A DNA stretch of 64,000 nucleotides from the NCBI GenBank assembly GCA_029258515.1, contig JARHYK010000032.1:62001-126000 (forward strand), written 5' to 3'. Of the stretch, positions 7,568 through 17,521 are shown one piece after another; position 1 is the first letter of the stretch; the number at the start of each line of letters is the position of its first letter. Origin of the DNA: Clostridia bacterium. Lineage in GTDB: Bacteria; Bacillota; Clostridia; TANB77; CAG-508. A program made the translations under genes and the position numbers. Below the pieces are notes generated by a model. That model was not told where the DNA came from. It searched no databases and worked only from the letters and a program-made list of their open reading frames with translations.

Positions 7568-10390
7568 ATGAATGATAAAATAATAATTAAAGGTGCAAAA
7601 GAGCATAATTTAAAAAATATAGATATAGAAATACCAAGAGACAAACTAGTTGTAATAACAGGTTTATCAGGTTCAGGAAAATCATCATTAGCATTTGATA
7701 CGATATATGCAGAAGGACAAAGAAGATATGTAGAAAGCTTATCGTCTTATGCAAGACAATTTTTAGGAATAATGGAAAAACCAGCAGTAGAGTCAATAGA
7801 GGGGTTGTCACCTGCAATATCAATAGATCAAAAAACAACATCAAAAAATCCACGTTCAACAGTTGGAACAGTAACAGAGATATATGACTATATCAGACTT
7901 TTATATGCTCGTATAGGAATACCTTTTTGCCCAAATTGTAAAACTGAAATAGCGAAACAATCAATAGACCAAATAGTTGATAATATATTAAAATTAGAAG
8001 AAGGAACAAAAATTCAAGTCTTAGCACCAGTGGTAAGAAGCAAAAAAGGAGAGTTTACAAAACAATTTCAAGAATACCAAAAAGAAGGTTTTGTAAGAAT
8101 AAGAATAGATGGAGATATTTATGAATTATCAGATGATATAGAATTAGATAGAAACAAAAAGCATGATATAGAATTAGTAGTAGATAGATTAGTTATAAAG
8201 GAAGATATAGCAAGCAGACTTACAGAATCAGTTGAATTAGCGTTGAAATATGCAAATAATTTAGTGTTAATAGATGTAGTAGGAAATGAACCAATATTAT
8301 ACAGTACAAATTATGCATGCCCAGAATGTGGTTTTAGTTTTCCAGAAATAACACCTAGAATGTTTTCATTTAATAATCCTTTTGGGGCATGTCCAGATTG
8401 TATGGGAATAGGCTATTTGATGAAAATGGATGAAGATTTAATATTACCAGATAAGGATAAAACTTTATATGATGGAGTAAAAGCATTTGGATCAAGTGTA
8501 ATGAAAAAATCAGATACAATGGCAAAAATGTATTTTGAAAGTATAGCAAGACATTATGGAGTAGATATATCGGTACCAATAAAAAAATTACCAAGAAAAT
8601 TCTTAGAAAAAATACTTTATGGAACAGGGGAAGAAAAAATAGATTTTGAATATCAATCATCAGTAGGCACAAGGAAATTCACAAGTCCATTTGAAGGTGT
8701 ATTGCCAACATTAGAAAGACGTCATAATGAAACAAAATCACAAGGAATGAGAGATTTTTATGAGATGTATATGAGTAATTCAGAATGTCCAACGTGTAAA
8801 GGAGCAAGATTGAGGAAAGAGATATTAGCTATAAAGGTTGGAGGAAAAAACATTAATGAATTAACTCAAATGTCAATAAAGGATATTAAAGAATTTTTTA
8901 ATAATTTAAAACTAGATAAAACTCAAATGTTAATAGCAGATATGATATTAAAAGAAATAAATAAAAGATTACAGTTTTTAATAGATGTAGGATTAGAATA
9001 TTTAACATTAGCTAGAAGTGCAGGAACTTTATCTGGTGGAGAAGCACAAAGAATAAGGTTAGCTACACAAATAGGTTCAGGTTTAACAGGTGTTTTGTAT
9101 ATTTTAGATGAACCTAGTATAGGACTACATCAAAGGGATAATGAAAGACTTTTAAATACATTAAAAAAATTAAGAGATCTTGGAAATACTTTAATAGTTG
9201 TAGAGCACGATGAGGATACAATGTATGCAGCAGATCAAATAATAGATATAGGTCCAGGAGCAGGTTCACATGGTGGTAAAGTTATGGCACAAGGAACAGC
9301 AGAAGAAGTAAAACAAATTAAAGGTTCGATAACAGGTGATTATTTAAGCGGAAGAAAGAAGATAGAAGTACCAAAATCAAGAAGAAAAATGACAAAAGGT
9401 AAAATGATAGAAGTAGTAGAAGCGGAAGAAAATAATTTGAAAAATGTAAGTGTAAAATTTCCATTAGGTTTGTTTACTTGTATAACAGGAGTATCTGGAA
9501 GCGGAAAATCAACCTTGATTAATGAAGTATTATACAAAGGAATAGCAAAAGAATTAAATGGTTCAAATGATAAACCAGGAAAATGTAAAAAAATTAAAGG
9601 TATTGAAAATATTGATAAAATAATCAATATAGATCAATCACCAATAGGAAGAACACCACGTTCAAATCCGGCAACATATACAGGAGTGTTTGATTTGATA
9701 AGAGATATATTTGCAGGAACAAATGAAGCAAAATTAAGAGGATATTTAAAAGGAAGATTTAGTTTCAATGTGCCAGGAGGAAGATGCGAAAGTTGTAATG
9801 GAGATGGGGTTCATAAAATAGAAATGCATTTTTTACCAGATATATATGTACCATGTGAAGTATGTAAAGGAAAAAGATATAATAGGGAAACGTTAGAAGT
9901 AAAATATAAAGGAAAGAGCATATCAGATGTATTAGAAATGACAGTTGAAGAAGCACTAGATTTTTTTGATAAGATACCAAAAATAAAACAAAAATTACAA
10001 ACTTTATATGATGTGGGATTAAGTTATATAAAGCTAGGACAACCATCAACGACATTATCAGGAGGAGAAGCACAAAGAATAAAATTAGCAACAGAATTAT
10101 CAAAAAGAGCAACAGGAAAAACATTGTACATTTTAGATGAACCAACAACAGGTTTACATATAGCAGATGTACATAAATTAGTGGATATATTACAAAGATT
10201 AGTAGATACAGGAAACACGGTAGTTGTTATTGAACATAATTTAGATTTAATAAAAACAGCAGATTATATAATTGACTTAGGACCAGAAGGCGGAGATAAT
10301 GGAGGTGAGATAGTAGGAGTAGGAACACCAGAACAAATCTCTAAAAATGAAAGAAGTTATACAGGAAAATTTTTAAGTCGTTTTTTGTAG
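7568..10390 (+). CDS. uvrA: Excinuclease ABC subunit UvrA
   Basis: UvrA is the DNA-damage-recognising ABC ATPase of nucleotide excision repair. The 940-residue protein has two ABC modules. The first Walker A is GLSGSGKSS at 32-40, followed by the [23 protein letters not shown] segment in shortened form typical of UvrA. Zinc-binding cysteine pairs occur in CPNC, in CPECGF...CPDC, in CPTC and in CESC...CEVC. Two signature motifs, [13 protein letters not shown] and [13 protein letters not shown], and the second Walker A GVSGSGKS are intact. Length matches the family. An AAAGGAAA site precedes the ATG. Confidence 0.99.
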   Translation: MNDKIIIKGAKEHNLKNIDIEIPRDKLVVITGLSGSGKSSLAFDTIYAEGQRRYVESLSSYARQFLGIMEKPAVESIEGLSPAISIDQKTTSKNPRSTVGTVTEIYDYIRLLYARIGIPFCPNCKTEIAKQSIDQIVDNILKLEEGTKIQVLAPVVRSKKGEFTKQFQEYQKEGFVRIRIDGDIYELSDDIELDRNKKHDIELVVDRLVIKEDIASRLTESVELALKYANNLVLIDVVGNEPILYSTNYACPECGFSFPEITPRMFSFNNPFGACPDCMGIGYLMKMDEDLILPDKDKTLYDGVKAFGSSVMKKSDTMAKMYFESIARHYGVDISVPIKKLPRKFLEKILYGTGEEKIDFEYQSSVGTRKFTSPFEGVLPTLERRHNETKSQGMRDFYEMYMSNSECPTCKGARLRKEILAIKVGGKNINELTQMSIKDIKEFFNNLKLDKTQMLIADMILKEINKRLQFLIDVGLEYLTLARSAGTLSGGEAQRIRLATQIGSGLTGVLYILDEPSIGLHQRDNERLLNTLKKLRDLGNTLIVVEHDEDTMYAADQIIDIGPGAGSHGGKVMAQGTAEEVKQIKGSITGDYLSGRKKIEVPKSRRKMTKGKMIEVVEAEENNLKNVSVKFPLGLFTCITGVSGSGKSTLINEVLYKGIAKELNGSNDKPGKCKKIKGIENIDKIINIDQSPIGRTPRSNPATYTGVFDLIRDIFAGTNEAKLRGYLKGRFSFNVPGGRCESCNGDGVHKIEMHFLPDIYVPCEVCKGKRYNRETLEVKYKGKSISDVLEMTVEEALDFFDKIPKIKQKLQTLYDVGLSYIKLGQPSTTLSGGEAQRIKLATELSKRATGKTLYILDEPTTGLHIADVHKLVDILQRLVDTGNTVVVIEHNLDLIKTADYIIDLGPEGGDNGGEIVGVGTPEQISKNERSYTGKFLSRFL

Positions 10391-10413
10391 TAGTGTAACA
10401 AGTATGAATAAAT

Positions 10414-10449
10414 AAAAATAGTAGCTTATTATATAAAGCTACTATTTTT
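10414..10449. terminator. Bidirectional terminator between uvrA and the DUF5684 gene
   Basis: AAAAATAGTAGCTT and AAGCTACTATTTTT form a 14-bp stem with A and T tracts on both sides, so it can stop convergent transcription from either strand. Confidence 0.85.
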
Positions 10450-10457
10450 ATTTATAT

Positions 10458-10934
10458 TTATTCATTAGTTTCATCAGTTTCTATTACTTTATTTGTTGAA
10501 TACCAAGAACCAACATACTCTGCGTTAGAGAATGCTAAAATCATAATGAATATTGGATTTAAGAAAATTAATCCTATAGTATAACCAATGTCTTTTCCGA
10601 AAGATTTTGCTAATTTATTACATTGATAAACAGAAAGAACAAGTGTGGCTATAAATCCTATGAAAGGAATAAATACACTTAAATAAACTAAAATAAGCCA
10701 TGGTGAAATTCCACAAATTTTAAATAATATGACTGCATTATAAATTGGAATTAAAGATTTCCAACCTTTTTCGCCAGCTTTGCTGAAAATTTTCCACATT
10801 GCAATTATTTGGATAGTTAGAATAACAAAAGTAATAGCGAAAATGATACCAAAAAAAGCACCAAATGCAGCAAAAAGTGCATTAGTTTCTTCTATTTGTT
10901 CTAATGGCATTGTTGAATAATTGTAATTGTACAT
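10458..10934 (-). CDS. DUF5684-family membrane protein
   Basis: The 158-residue protein has three or four predicted membrane segments (about 25-50, 75-100, 105-125 and 128-145). The cytoplasmic segment KAGEKGWKSLIPIYNAV between the first helices is the hallmark of DUF5684 proteins, often found next to signal peptidases or as single genes in Firmicutes. No enzymatic motif is known for the family. It has a good GGAGGG site 6 bp before the ATG and converges on uvrA. The function is unknown. Confidence 0.75.
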   Translation of the reverse strand: MYNYNYSTMPLEQIEETNALFAAFGAFFGIIFAITFVILTIQIIAMWKIFSKAGEKGWKSLIPIYNAVILFKICGISPWLILVYLSVFIPFIGFIATLVLSVYQCNKLAKSFGKDIGYTIGLIFLNPIFIMILAFSNAEYVGSWYSTNKVIETDETNE

Positions 10935-11092
10935 AAAAAATCCCTCCTTTATTTTATTTGACTATATTTTTACATTTTTCGACAAAATTGTCAATAGATT
11001 TAGTAAAAAAATATAGATAATATATATTAATAATATATATAGAAAAAAGAAAAAATGCAAGAAAAAATTAAACTTAAAAATATTAAAAACTG

Positions 11093-11121
11093 TTGCAATT
11101 TTTAAAAAGATATAGTATAGT
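11093..11121 (+). promoter_or_regulatory. Promoter of the uraA-upp leader
   Basis: TTGCAA (11093-11098), 17 bp, TATAGT (11116-11121). Transcription would start near 11128, about 180 bases before the uraA ATG. Confidence 0.6.
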
Positions 11122-11139
11122 TGTTAAGGGTGCAAAAAA

Positions 11140-11283
11140 ATGATGAAATTTGATGATAAAATTGTTAAATTAAATACTATAACAAAAGGAGCAGATTTTG
11201 CTCAAGATTTTGCATTCTTAAAATTAGATATACATTTTAAAATACTAATTACTATTATTGTTATTAGTATTTTTTTTGTATAA
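11140..11283 (+). CDS. Possible 47-residue leader peptide upstream of uraA
   Basis: A short frame begins ATGATGAAATTTGATGAT with AAGGGTG 8 bp upstream and runs through the terminator hairpin to a stop at 11281. The C-terminal part is hydrophobic (ILITIIVISIFFV) because it is read from the hairpin. It may be accidental, or its translation may affect folding of the hairpin. It is too near the predicted transcription start for confident annotation. Confidence 0.25.
   Translation: MMKFDDKIVKLNTITKGADFAQDFAFLKLDIHFKILITIIVISIFFV
11241..11277 (+). terminator. Terminator hairpin in the uraA leader (candidate attenuator)
   Basis: AATACTAAT and ATTAGTATT (9 bp, 13-base loop) are followed by eight T. 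The hairpin ends only 14 bp before the uraA ribosome site, a position typical of transcription attenuation of pyrimidine genes. No PyrR-binding consensus was recognised, so the regulator is unknown. Confidence 0.6.
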
Positions 11284-11308
11284 AAATATAAAAAGGAGGA
11301 AAAATCTA

Positions 11309-12610
11309 ATGGAGGAGAAAAAACTACTATTAGATGTGGATGAAAAACCACAGTTATCCAAATGGATAATATTAGCACTACAACATGTATTTGCAATGTT
11401 TGGTGCTACAATACTAGTACCGATACTAGTAAACTCAGCAGCAGGACAGACAGTATTAACAATACCAGTTGCATTAGTAACATCAGGAATAGGGACTTTA
11501 ATATATATTTTATGTACAAAAGGAAAATCACCAGTATATTTGGGAAGTTCATTTGCATTTATTGCACCACTTGCAGCAGCATTCTTAAAAGGTGGAATAT
11601 CAGGAGCAATGACAGGAATTATGACAGTAGGATTAATATACATTATAGTTGCAATAATTATAAAGTTTTTGGGAAAAAATTGGATAGATAAACTATTACC
11701 ACCAATAGTAATAGGTCCAATGATAATGATAATAGGATTAGGGCTTGCACCAACAGCAATTAATCAAATTGGATTAGCGTCAGGGACAGAATTAGATTTA
11801 AGATGTGTAGCAGTTGCGTTTATTACATTTGCGACAACAGCAATAATTATGGTAAGAGGAAAAGGCTTTTGGAAAATAATACCTTTTTTAATAGGAATTA
11901 TAGTAGGATATATATCAGCTATATGCTTTGGATTAGTCGATTTTACACCAATAAAAGAAGCTGCGTTTTTTAGTATGCCTCATTTTGTAATACCTTTTGT
12001 AAATTATGTACCAAGTTTTGAAGCGATTTTGACAATAGCCCCAATAGCGTTAGTTACAATGGCTGAACATATAGGAGACCATACAGCGTTAGGGACAATA
12101 ATTAATAGAAATTTATTGAAAGATCCAGGTTTAGACAAAACATTATTAGGTGATGGAGTAGCGACATTTATAGCAGGATTACTAGGAGGTCCAGCAAATA
12201 CAACATATGGAGAAAATACATCAGTAGTTGGAATGACAAAGGTAGCGTCAGTTTGGGTAATAGGATTAGCAGCAATATTTGCTATATGCTTGGGATTTCT
12301 AGGTAAATTTACAGCATTAGTGTCAACAATACCAAGTGCAGTATTAGGAGGGGTATCACTATTATTATATGGATTTATAGCAGTAAATGGCTTAAAAGTA
12401 TTAATTCAAAATCAAATAGATTTTGGAAAATCAAAAAATGTTGTAGTAGCTTCAACAATGCTTGTATTAGGACTAGGAGGAGCTGCAATTTCAATAGTAA
12501 AAGGCGATTTAGCACTTACAATATCTGGGATGAGTTTAGCTGCAATATTTGGAATTTTAATTAACTTATTTTTACCAGCTGAAAAAGAAGAAAATATGAA
12601 AGAAAAATAG
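11309..12610 (+). CDS. uraA: Uracil permease (NCS2 family)
   Basis: A 433-residue uracil:proton symporter of the nucleobase/cation symporter-2 family. It begins with a cytoplasmic tail, then about 12-14 hydrophobic segments. Family motifs include QHVFAMFGATILVPILV near the start and EHIGDHTALG plus GLLGGPANTTYGENTSVV in the substrate-binding region. The frame opens at 11258, but AAAAGGAGGA at 11291-11300 sets the start at 11309. It is followed 56 bp later by upp, so imported uracil is directly converted to UMP. Expression is probably controlled by the hairpin in the leader. Confidence 0.95.
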   Translation: MEEKKLLLDVDEKPQLSKWIILALQHVFAMFGATILVPILVNSAAGQTVLTIPVALVTSGIGTLIYILCTKGKSPVYLGSSFAFIAPLAAAFLKGGISGAMTGIMTVGLIYIIVAIIIKFLGKNWIDKLLPPIVIGPMIMIIGLGLAPTAINQIGLASGTELDLRCVAVAFITFATTAIIMVRGKGFWKIIPFLIGIIVGYISAICFGLVDFTPIKEAAFFSMPHFVIPFVNYVPSFEAILTIAPIALVTMAEHIGDHTALGTIINRNLLKDPGLDKTLLGDGVATFIAGLLGGPANTTYGENTSVVGMTKVASVWVIGLAAIFAICLGFLGKFTALVSTIPSAVLGGVSLLLYGFIAVNGLKVLIQNQIDFGKSKNVVVASTMLVLGLGGAAISIVKGDLALTISGMSLAAIFGILINLFLPAEKEENMKEK

Positions 12611-12666
12611 ATAAAAAATACAAAATAAATATAAAAAATAATAATTTAATAGGAAGGAAGATATAA

Positions 12667-13293
12667 ATGAAAGTAAAAGTATTAGATAATCCATTGATAA
12701 CACATAAGTTAGCAGTTATTAGAAATAAAGAGACAGGAACTAAAGAATTTAGAGAGATTATAGGAGAAATAGCAACACTTTTATGCTATGAGGCTTTATC
12801 AGATGCAAAATTAAAAAATATAGAAATAGAAACTCCAATGGGCAAAATGAACACACAAATGTTAGATGAAAATGAATATGCATTTGTGCCAATTTTAAGA
12901 GCAGGAACAGGGATGTTAGATGGAGTAATAAATGTAATACCAAATGCAAAAATAGGACATATTGGATTATATAGAAATGAAGAAACTCTAAAACCAGTAA
13001 AATATTACTATAAAATGCCAAAGGATATTAAAAATCGAGAAGTAATAGTATTAGATCCAATGCTTGCAACTGGAGGTTCAGCAATAGATGCAATATCAAT
13101 GCTTAAAGAAGATGGAGTTGAAAAAATTAAATTTTTATCAATAATATCTGCACCTGAAGGACTAAAAGAATTAGAAAAAGTACATCCAGATGTTGAAGTA
13201 TTTACAGCATGTATAGATGAAAAATTAAATGAAATTGGATATATAGTACCTGGGCTAGGAGATGCAGGAGATAGAATATTTGGTACTAAATAA
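12667..13293 (+). CDS. upp: Uracil phosphoribosyltransferase
   Basis: Upp converts uracil and PRPP into UMP in pyrimidine salvage. The 208-residue sequence has the family's typical length and motifs: ILRAGTGM near residue 79, the PRPP-binding loop VLDPMLATGGSA (about 130-141), and the C-terminal uracil-binding PGLGDAGDRIFGTK. GGAAGGAAG precedes the ATG. It shares an operon with the uracil permease and ends at a strong terminator. Confidence 0.98.
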   Translation: MKVKVLDNPLITHKLAVIRNKETGTKEFREIIGEIATLLCYEALSDAKLKNIEIETPMGKMNTQMLDENEYAFVPILRAGTGMLDGVINVIPNAKIGHIGLYRNEETLKPVKYYYKMPKDIKNREVIVLDPMLATGGSAIDAISMLKEDGVEKIKFLSIISAPEGLKELEKVHPDVEVFTACIDEKLNEIGYIVPGLGDAGDRIFGTK

Positions 13294-13316
13294 AAAAATT
13301 AAAAACATAAATAAAA

Positions 13317-13354
13317 AATATAAAAGAATTAATAAAAATTCTTTTATATTTTTT
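13317..13354. terminator. Terminator shared by upp and the convergent 27-residue gene
   Basis: AATATAAAAGAATT pairs with AATTCTTTTATATT (6-base loop), flanked by A-rich sequence on the left and TTTT on the right. Confidence 0.8.
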
Positions 13355-13356
13355 AC

Positions 13357-13440
13357 TTATTTATCGCAATTTTCTTTTTTTTCATTATCACGATTTTTAT
13401 TTCCTTTATTATCTTTATTTCCTTTATTTTTCTTTCCCAT
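13357..13440 (-). CDS. Very small Lys/Asn-rich hydrophilic protein (27 aa)
   Basis: A 27-residue frame starts at 13440 with MGKKNKGNKDNKGNKN and ends ENCDK before the upp terminator. GGAGGTG lies 5 bp upstream of the ATG, one of the best ribosome sites in the window. The product has a repeated GNK(D/N)NK unit and one cysteine. I know no family for it. The ribosome site, the terminator at its end and the absence of any competing frame argue that it is real. Confidence 0.45.
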   Translation of the reverse strand: MGKKNKGNKDNKGNKNRDNEKKENCDK

Positions 13441-13572
13441 ATAAACACCTCCAAATTTGATATCTAAATATATTTTGTCACAAAAATAATAAAATATACA
13501 TAAAATACATTGATTAAATAAAAAATAAATGATAAAATAAATAAAATTCAGACATAAGAAGGGAGAATAAAA

Positions 13573-14973
13573 ATGAATTACAAAAATGAAAAACTTGATG
13601 AATTCGAAGAATATATTAGATATAGAAAAGTAGCATTAATTGGATTAGGAGTAAGTAATTTGCCTTTGCTTGATTATTTATTTGAAAAAAAAGCAACTGT
13701 TACAATATTTGATAATAGGGAAATAGATGCTATTCCAAAAGAAATAATGAATAAAGTAACGAACTATGGATTCTCTTTTTCATTTGGAGAAAATTCATTA
13801 TCAAAGCTACATGATTTTAATTTAATAATTCGTTCTCCAAGTTGTTTGCCAACAAAACCAGAATTAGAAGAAGAAGCAAAAAAAGGAGCAATAATAACAA
13901 CAGAAATAGAATTATTAATGAAAATGTGTCCAGCTAAGATAATTGGAGTAACTGGGAGTGATGGAAAAACAACAACAACAAGTTTAATAAATAAGATATT
14001 AGAAAAAGCAGGATATACAACACACTTAGGTGGAAATATTGGTACACCTTTATTTACAAAATTAAGAGAAATAAAACCAGAAGATATAGTTGTATTAGAA
14101 TTAAGTAGTTTTCAATTGATGGGAATGGAAATAAGTCCTGAAATAGCAGTAATAACAAATATCACACCAAACCATTTAAATATACATAAAGATTATCAAG
14201 AATATATTGAAGCTAAGAAAAATATATTTAAAAATCAAGATGGAAATGGAATATTAGTATTAAATTATGACAATGAAATAACAAGGAATTGTGCTAAAGA
14301 AGCTCAAGGAGAAGTGATATATTTTAGCCATGAAAAGAAATTAGATGATGGATATATTGTTGATGGTAGTATAGTAAAAGAGTGTGAAGACAAAATAAGA
14401 AAACATATAATCAGCCTTGATGATATAATATTAAGAGGAGAACATAATTTAGAAAATATTGCCACAGCATTAGCAGCAACAAAAACATTGGTTGATAGTG
14501 ATATAGCGGTAGAGGCAATAAAAGAATTTAAACCAGTAGCACATAGAATAGAATTTGTGCGAGAAATTAATGGAACAAAGTGGTATAATGATTCAGCAAG
14601 TTCAACACCAACTAGAACGATATCAGGATTAAATGCTTTTAAAGAAGAGGTAACATTAATAGCAGGAGGTTATGATAAAAATTTAGATTATACTCCACTT
14701 GCAAAGCCTATTTTAGATAAAGTAAAAACTTTAATTTTAATAGGTCAAACAAGTAATAAAATATTTGAAGTAGTCGAAAAAGAAATGGAAATAGAGCATA
14801 AACAAATAAATATATATATGGCAGAAAATTTAGAACAAGCAATAAAGTTAGCAAAAAAATATACAAGCAAGGAACAAGTAGTACTATTTTCTCCAGCAAG
14901 TGCAAGTTTTGATATGTTTAAAAATTTTGCAGATAGGGGAGAAAAGTTTAAAAAAATTGTATTAGATATCTAA
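13573..14973 (+). CDS. murD: UDP-N-acetylmuramoylalanine--D-glutamate ligase
   Basis: MurD adds D-glutamate to UDP-MurNAc-L-Ala in the cytoplasmic phase of peptidoglycan synthesis. The 466-residue protein has the Rossmann-like N-terminal domain (LIGLGVSN near 23-29), the ATP-binding GVTGSDGKTTTT loop at 125-136, the NITPNHLNIH motif of the central domain and the C-terminal AHRIEFV and YNDSASSTPT motifs with FSPASASFDMF. It stands outside the usual dcw cluster and has a GGGAG site. Confidence 0.96.
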   Translation: MNYKNEKLDEFEEYIRYRKVALIGLGVSNLPLLDYLFEKKATVTIFDNREIDAIPKEIMNKVTNYGFSFSFGENSLSKLHDFNLIIRSPSCLPTKPELEEEAKKGAIITTEIELLMKMCPAKIIGVTGSDGKTTTTSLINKILEKAGYTTHLGGNIGTPLFTKLREIKPEDIVVLELSSFQLMGMEISPEIAVITNITPNHLNIHKDYQEYIEAKKNIFKNQDGNGILVLNYDNEITRNCAKEAQGEVIYFSHEKKLDDGYIVDGSIVKECEDKIRKHIISLDDIILRGEHNLENIATALAATKTLVDSDIAVEAIKEFKPVAHRIEFVREINGTKWYNDSASSTPTRTISGLNAFKEEVTLIAGGYDKNLDYTPLAKPILDKVKTLILIGQTSNKIFEVVEKEMEIEHKQINIYMAENLEQAIKLAKKYTSKEQVVLFSPASASFDMFKNFADRGEKFKKIVLDI

Positions 14974-15029
14974 CATGTAGCAAATAGAACCTTTTTACAT
15001 ATACTATAAAATGTAAGGAGGTTTATTTT

Positions 15030-15374
15030 ATGTTTGAAAATTCATATGAAGATTATATGAAAAAAATTTTAGGATATGGCAATACATATAAATGTCTTGA
15101 AAGTTATTATCCTGAAATATATTATTTAATAAGAAAAAAGGTCGAAAACAGTAAAGTGGATAAAAAGTTAGGGGAGAGAATCGATAATTTGACAAATGAA
15201 ATATATTTTGAAATTTTGGAAAACAATGGAATAAATTTAGAAGGGAAAATCGAAGAAGAAAAAATAAAAGAAAATCAAACACTATATGATTTGATAAAAA
15301 TAATAATTATCAATGAAATTGTAAAGGAAAATTCAACTATTAATCAAAAAACTGGTTATGACATATATGAATAA
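15030..15374 (+). CDS. Hypothetical protein (114 aa)
   Basis: A 114-residue, charged, mostly helical protein beginning MFENSYEDYMKKILGYGNTY, preceded by TAAGGAGGT. It has no signal peptide, membrane segment or recognisable motif. It lies between murD and a CBS-domain gene, each with its own ribosome site and a gap of about 55-60 bp. I do not recognise the family. Small proteins of this general composition are common next to sporulation and wall genes in Clostridia, but that is not evidence of function. Confidence 0.6.
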   Translation: MFENSYEDYMKKILGYGNTYKCLESYYPEIYYLIRKKVENSKVDKKLGERIDNLTNEIYFEILENNGINLEGKIEEEKIKENQTLYDLIKIIIINEIVKENSTINQKTGYDIYE

Positions 15375-15436
15375 AAATGTATATATTTTTAAAAAATGTT
15401 TAGAATAATAGTATATTTTTGAAAGGTGGCAAGAAA

Positions 15437-15862
15437 ATGAAAGTTAAAGAATGTATGTGTGAAAATGTATGTTGTGTAAAACCAGAAACAACAGTAAAAG
15501 AAGTTGCAAAGTTAATGTGCACTAAGTGTATAGGTTCAGTTCCTATTTGTGATTCAGATGACTGTATTTGTGGAATTATAACAGATAGGGATATTATATT
15601 AAAAACTCTAGCATGTGACAAAGATCCTAATTGTACTAAGGTAGAAGAAATAATGTCTAAAAATGTGTGCACTTGTAAAGAAAATGATGATATATCAGTT
15701 GTAGAAACAAAAATGGCAGAAAATCAAATAAGAAGAATTCCTGTATGTAATGAAGAGAATAATATAATAGGTATATTAACATTGAAAGATTTAACAGAAA
15801 ATCAAGAGAAAATAGGCTGTAAAGAAATAGGTCAAACACTTAAAGAAATTTGCGAAAAATAA
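15437..15862 (+). CDS. Cysteine-rich CBS-domain protein
   Basis: The 141-residue protein consists of two CBS motifs, about 8-60 and 75-130, that form one Bateman module, which typically binds adenine nucleotides. Motifs are VKEVAKLM...GSVPICD...GIITDRDI and ISVVETKMAENQIRRIPVCNEENNIIGILTLKDL. It is unusually rich in cysteine (CMCENVCC near the start and several later), so metal or redox sensitivity is possible. A frame opens at a TTG at 15419, but GAAAGGTGG at 15420-15428 places the start at 15437. A terminator follows directly. Confidence 0.8.
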   Translation: MKVKECMCENVCCVKPETTVKEVAKLMCTKCIGSVPICDSDDCICGIITDRDIILKTLACDKDPNCTKVEEIMSKNVCTCKENDDISVVETKMAENQIRRIPVCNEENNIIGILTLKDLTENQEKIGCKEIGQTLKEICEK

Positions 15863-15887
15863 AAGATGGATATTTCCATCTTTTTTT
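15861..15887 (+). terminator. Terminator after the CBS gene
   Basis: AAAGATGGA, a short loop, TTCCATCTTT and a T run. Confidence 0.8.
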
Positions 15888-15916
15888 ACATATAATAATA
15901 AAAAGGTGGAATAAAA

Positions 15917-17014
15917 ATGATTATTAATTTACCATACTGGACAAGAGTAACAAAAAAAATTATTTATATAGTATTAATATTACTAGGATTATTTTTAACA
16001 TTTAAACTTTCTATATTTTATATGCCATTTTTAATAGCATTCATTTTATATCTATTAATGGAACCAGCAATAAAGTGGATTATGAAAAAAACAAAGTTAA
16101 CTAGGAAAAGAAGTTCAATTATAATATTTATACTAGTATCAACGATAATATTAGGAGGACTAACATGGGGAATAACTACAATATTTTCAGAGGCTTCTAA
16201 TTTATTGCAAGACTTAAATTGTTATATAGAAAAGGCTAATACTTTTTTTCAAAGTATTATAAATAAAATAGATATAGAGAAATTAAATTTGCCAGTAGAA
16301 ATAAATCAAGTTTTACAAAAATCTTCTGGAGATATACTAATTAGTATATCGAGTTGGATTAGAAATTTTTTAAATGGTCTGATATCAATAGTTACATCAC
16401 TTCCTAAAATAGCAATATATTTTTCAATAACAGTAATTGCTTTGTATTTTATGTGTGTTGATAAAATATATATGATAGACCAACTAGAACACCATTTACC
16501 ACGCTCATGGGTTATGAAAGTTGGAAAACATTTAAAAGAATTAACCAAAACATTAGGTAGATATATAAAAGCAGAAGCTACACTTGTTCTTATCTCATTT
16601 TTTATATCATTAATAGGATTATATATTTTAAAATTTTCAGGTTTTAAAATTAAATTTCCTTTACTAATAGCATTATCAATAGGTTTTGTAGATGCTCTTC
16701 CAATATTAGGTTCTGGAACAGTTATGTTACCATGGGCAATAATATCAAGTTTAAATGGGGATTTTAAATTAGGAATAGCAATATTAGTATTATTAATTAT
16801 AATGTCAGTTACAAAGCAATTTTTAGAACCTAAATTGGTTAGTCAAAATATAGGGATACATCCAATTTTTACTTTAATTGCAATGTATACTGGTTTTAGG
16901 ATAATTGGAATTATAGGAATGCTTATAGGACCAATAATTTTAATTATTTTAAAAAATATTTTTGCTACATTTATTGATAAAGGAGTGCTTAAAACTATTT
17001 TTGACAAAAAATAG
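15917..17014 (+). CDS. ytvI: Sporulation integral membrane protein YtvI (AI-2E transporter family)
   Basis: The 365-residue protein has about eight membrane segments with the AI-2E/UPF0118 family pattern: a pair of N-terminal helices, a cytoplasmic loop with amphipathic helices (about 90-150), and the C-terminal region containing VDALPILGSGTVMLPWA and FLEPKLVSQNIGIHPIF. The beginning MIINLPYWTRVTKKIIY matches the YtvI subgroup of spore formers. Its presence supports a sporulating host. It lies behind a terminator with its own AAAAGGTGG site. Molecular activity of YtvI is not known. Confidence 0.85.
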   Translation: MIINLPYWTRVTKKIIYIVLILLGLFLTFKLSIFYMPFLIAFILYLLMEPAIKWIMKKTKLTRKRSSIIIFILVSTIILGGLTWGITTIFSEASNLLQDLNCYIEKANTFFQSIINKIDIEKLNLPVEINQVLQKSSGDILISISSWIRNFLNGLISIVTSLPKIAIYFSITVIALYFMCVDKIYMIDQLEHHLPRSWVMKVGKHLKELTKTLGRYIKAEATLVLISFFISLIGLYILKFSGFKIKFPLLIALSIGFVDALPILGSGTVMLPWAIISSLNGDFKLGIAILVLLIIMSVTKQFLEPKLVSQNIGIHPIFTLIAMYTGFRIIGIIGMLIGPIILIILKNIFATFIDKGVLKTIFDKK

Positions 17015-17094
17015 TTGAAATAATAGTAAAAATATGTTAACATAAATATGTAGTAACTAATTATTATATATATTCAAAAAATGGAGGATATAAA

Positions 17095-17460
17095 ATGAAA
17101 AAGAAATGTTTTGAAATTAAGCTACGGTTAAGAACAAAAGGGGAACGATTTTATTATAGTAATGGAGTAATACAAGTAGAAGATGATCAGTTTGTTGGTT
17201 ATTCTACAATTGATTATCTAAAAGGTAGCTATAATAAGGAAACAGAAGAATTTAGTCTTTTAATGATTTTAAATGGGGTAAATGGGAAAGAACAAGAATA
17301 TCATTTTACGGCAAGAATTTATCAAGAAGATTTTGAATTTCCAAATACGTTCTATTTACAGGATGAAAATGAAATTTCTGCTATTTTCACAGTATGTGGA
17401 ATATCAGAAATTTTACCAGGAGATTTTGAAAGAAATTTAGCTATTTCAAAAAATTTTTAA
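17095..17460 (+). CDS. Hypothetical protein (121 aa), beta-rich
   Basis: This 121-residue soluble protein begins MKKKCFEIKLRLRTKGERF and shows alternating hydrophobic residues suggestive of a beta-barrel or jelly-roll. It ends in front of a strong bidirectional terminator. ATGGAGGATATAAA precedes the start codon. No family was recognised. Codon 11 is CGG, one of only three apparently ordinary CGG codons in the window. Confidence 0.6.
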   Translation: MKKKCFEIKLRLRTKGERFYYSNGVIQVEDDQFVGYSTIDYLKGSYNKETEEFSLLMILNGVNGKEQEYHFTARIYQEDFEFPNTFYLQDENEISAIFTVCGISEILPGDFERNLAISKNF

Positions 17461-17503
17461 AAGAAACTCTGAAAGTTGCAATTCAACTTTCAGAGTTTCT
17501 TTT
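17460..17503. terminator. Bidirectional terminator between the 121-aa gene and guaA
   Basis: A 19-bp stem, AAAGAAACTCTGAAAGTTG against CAACTTTCAGAGTTTCTTT, with a 5-base loop. Confidence 0.9.
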
Positions 17504-17521
17504 ATTTAAGAATAATATATT

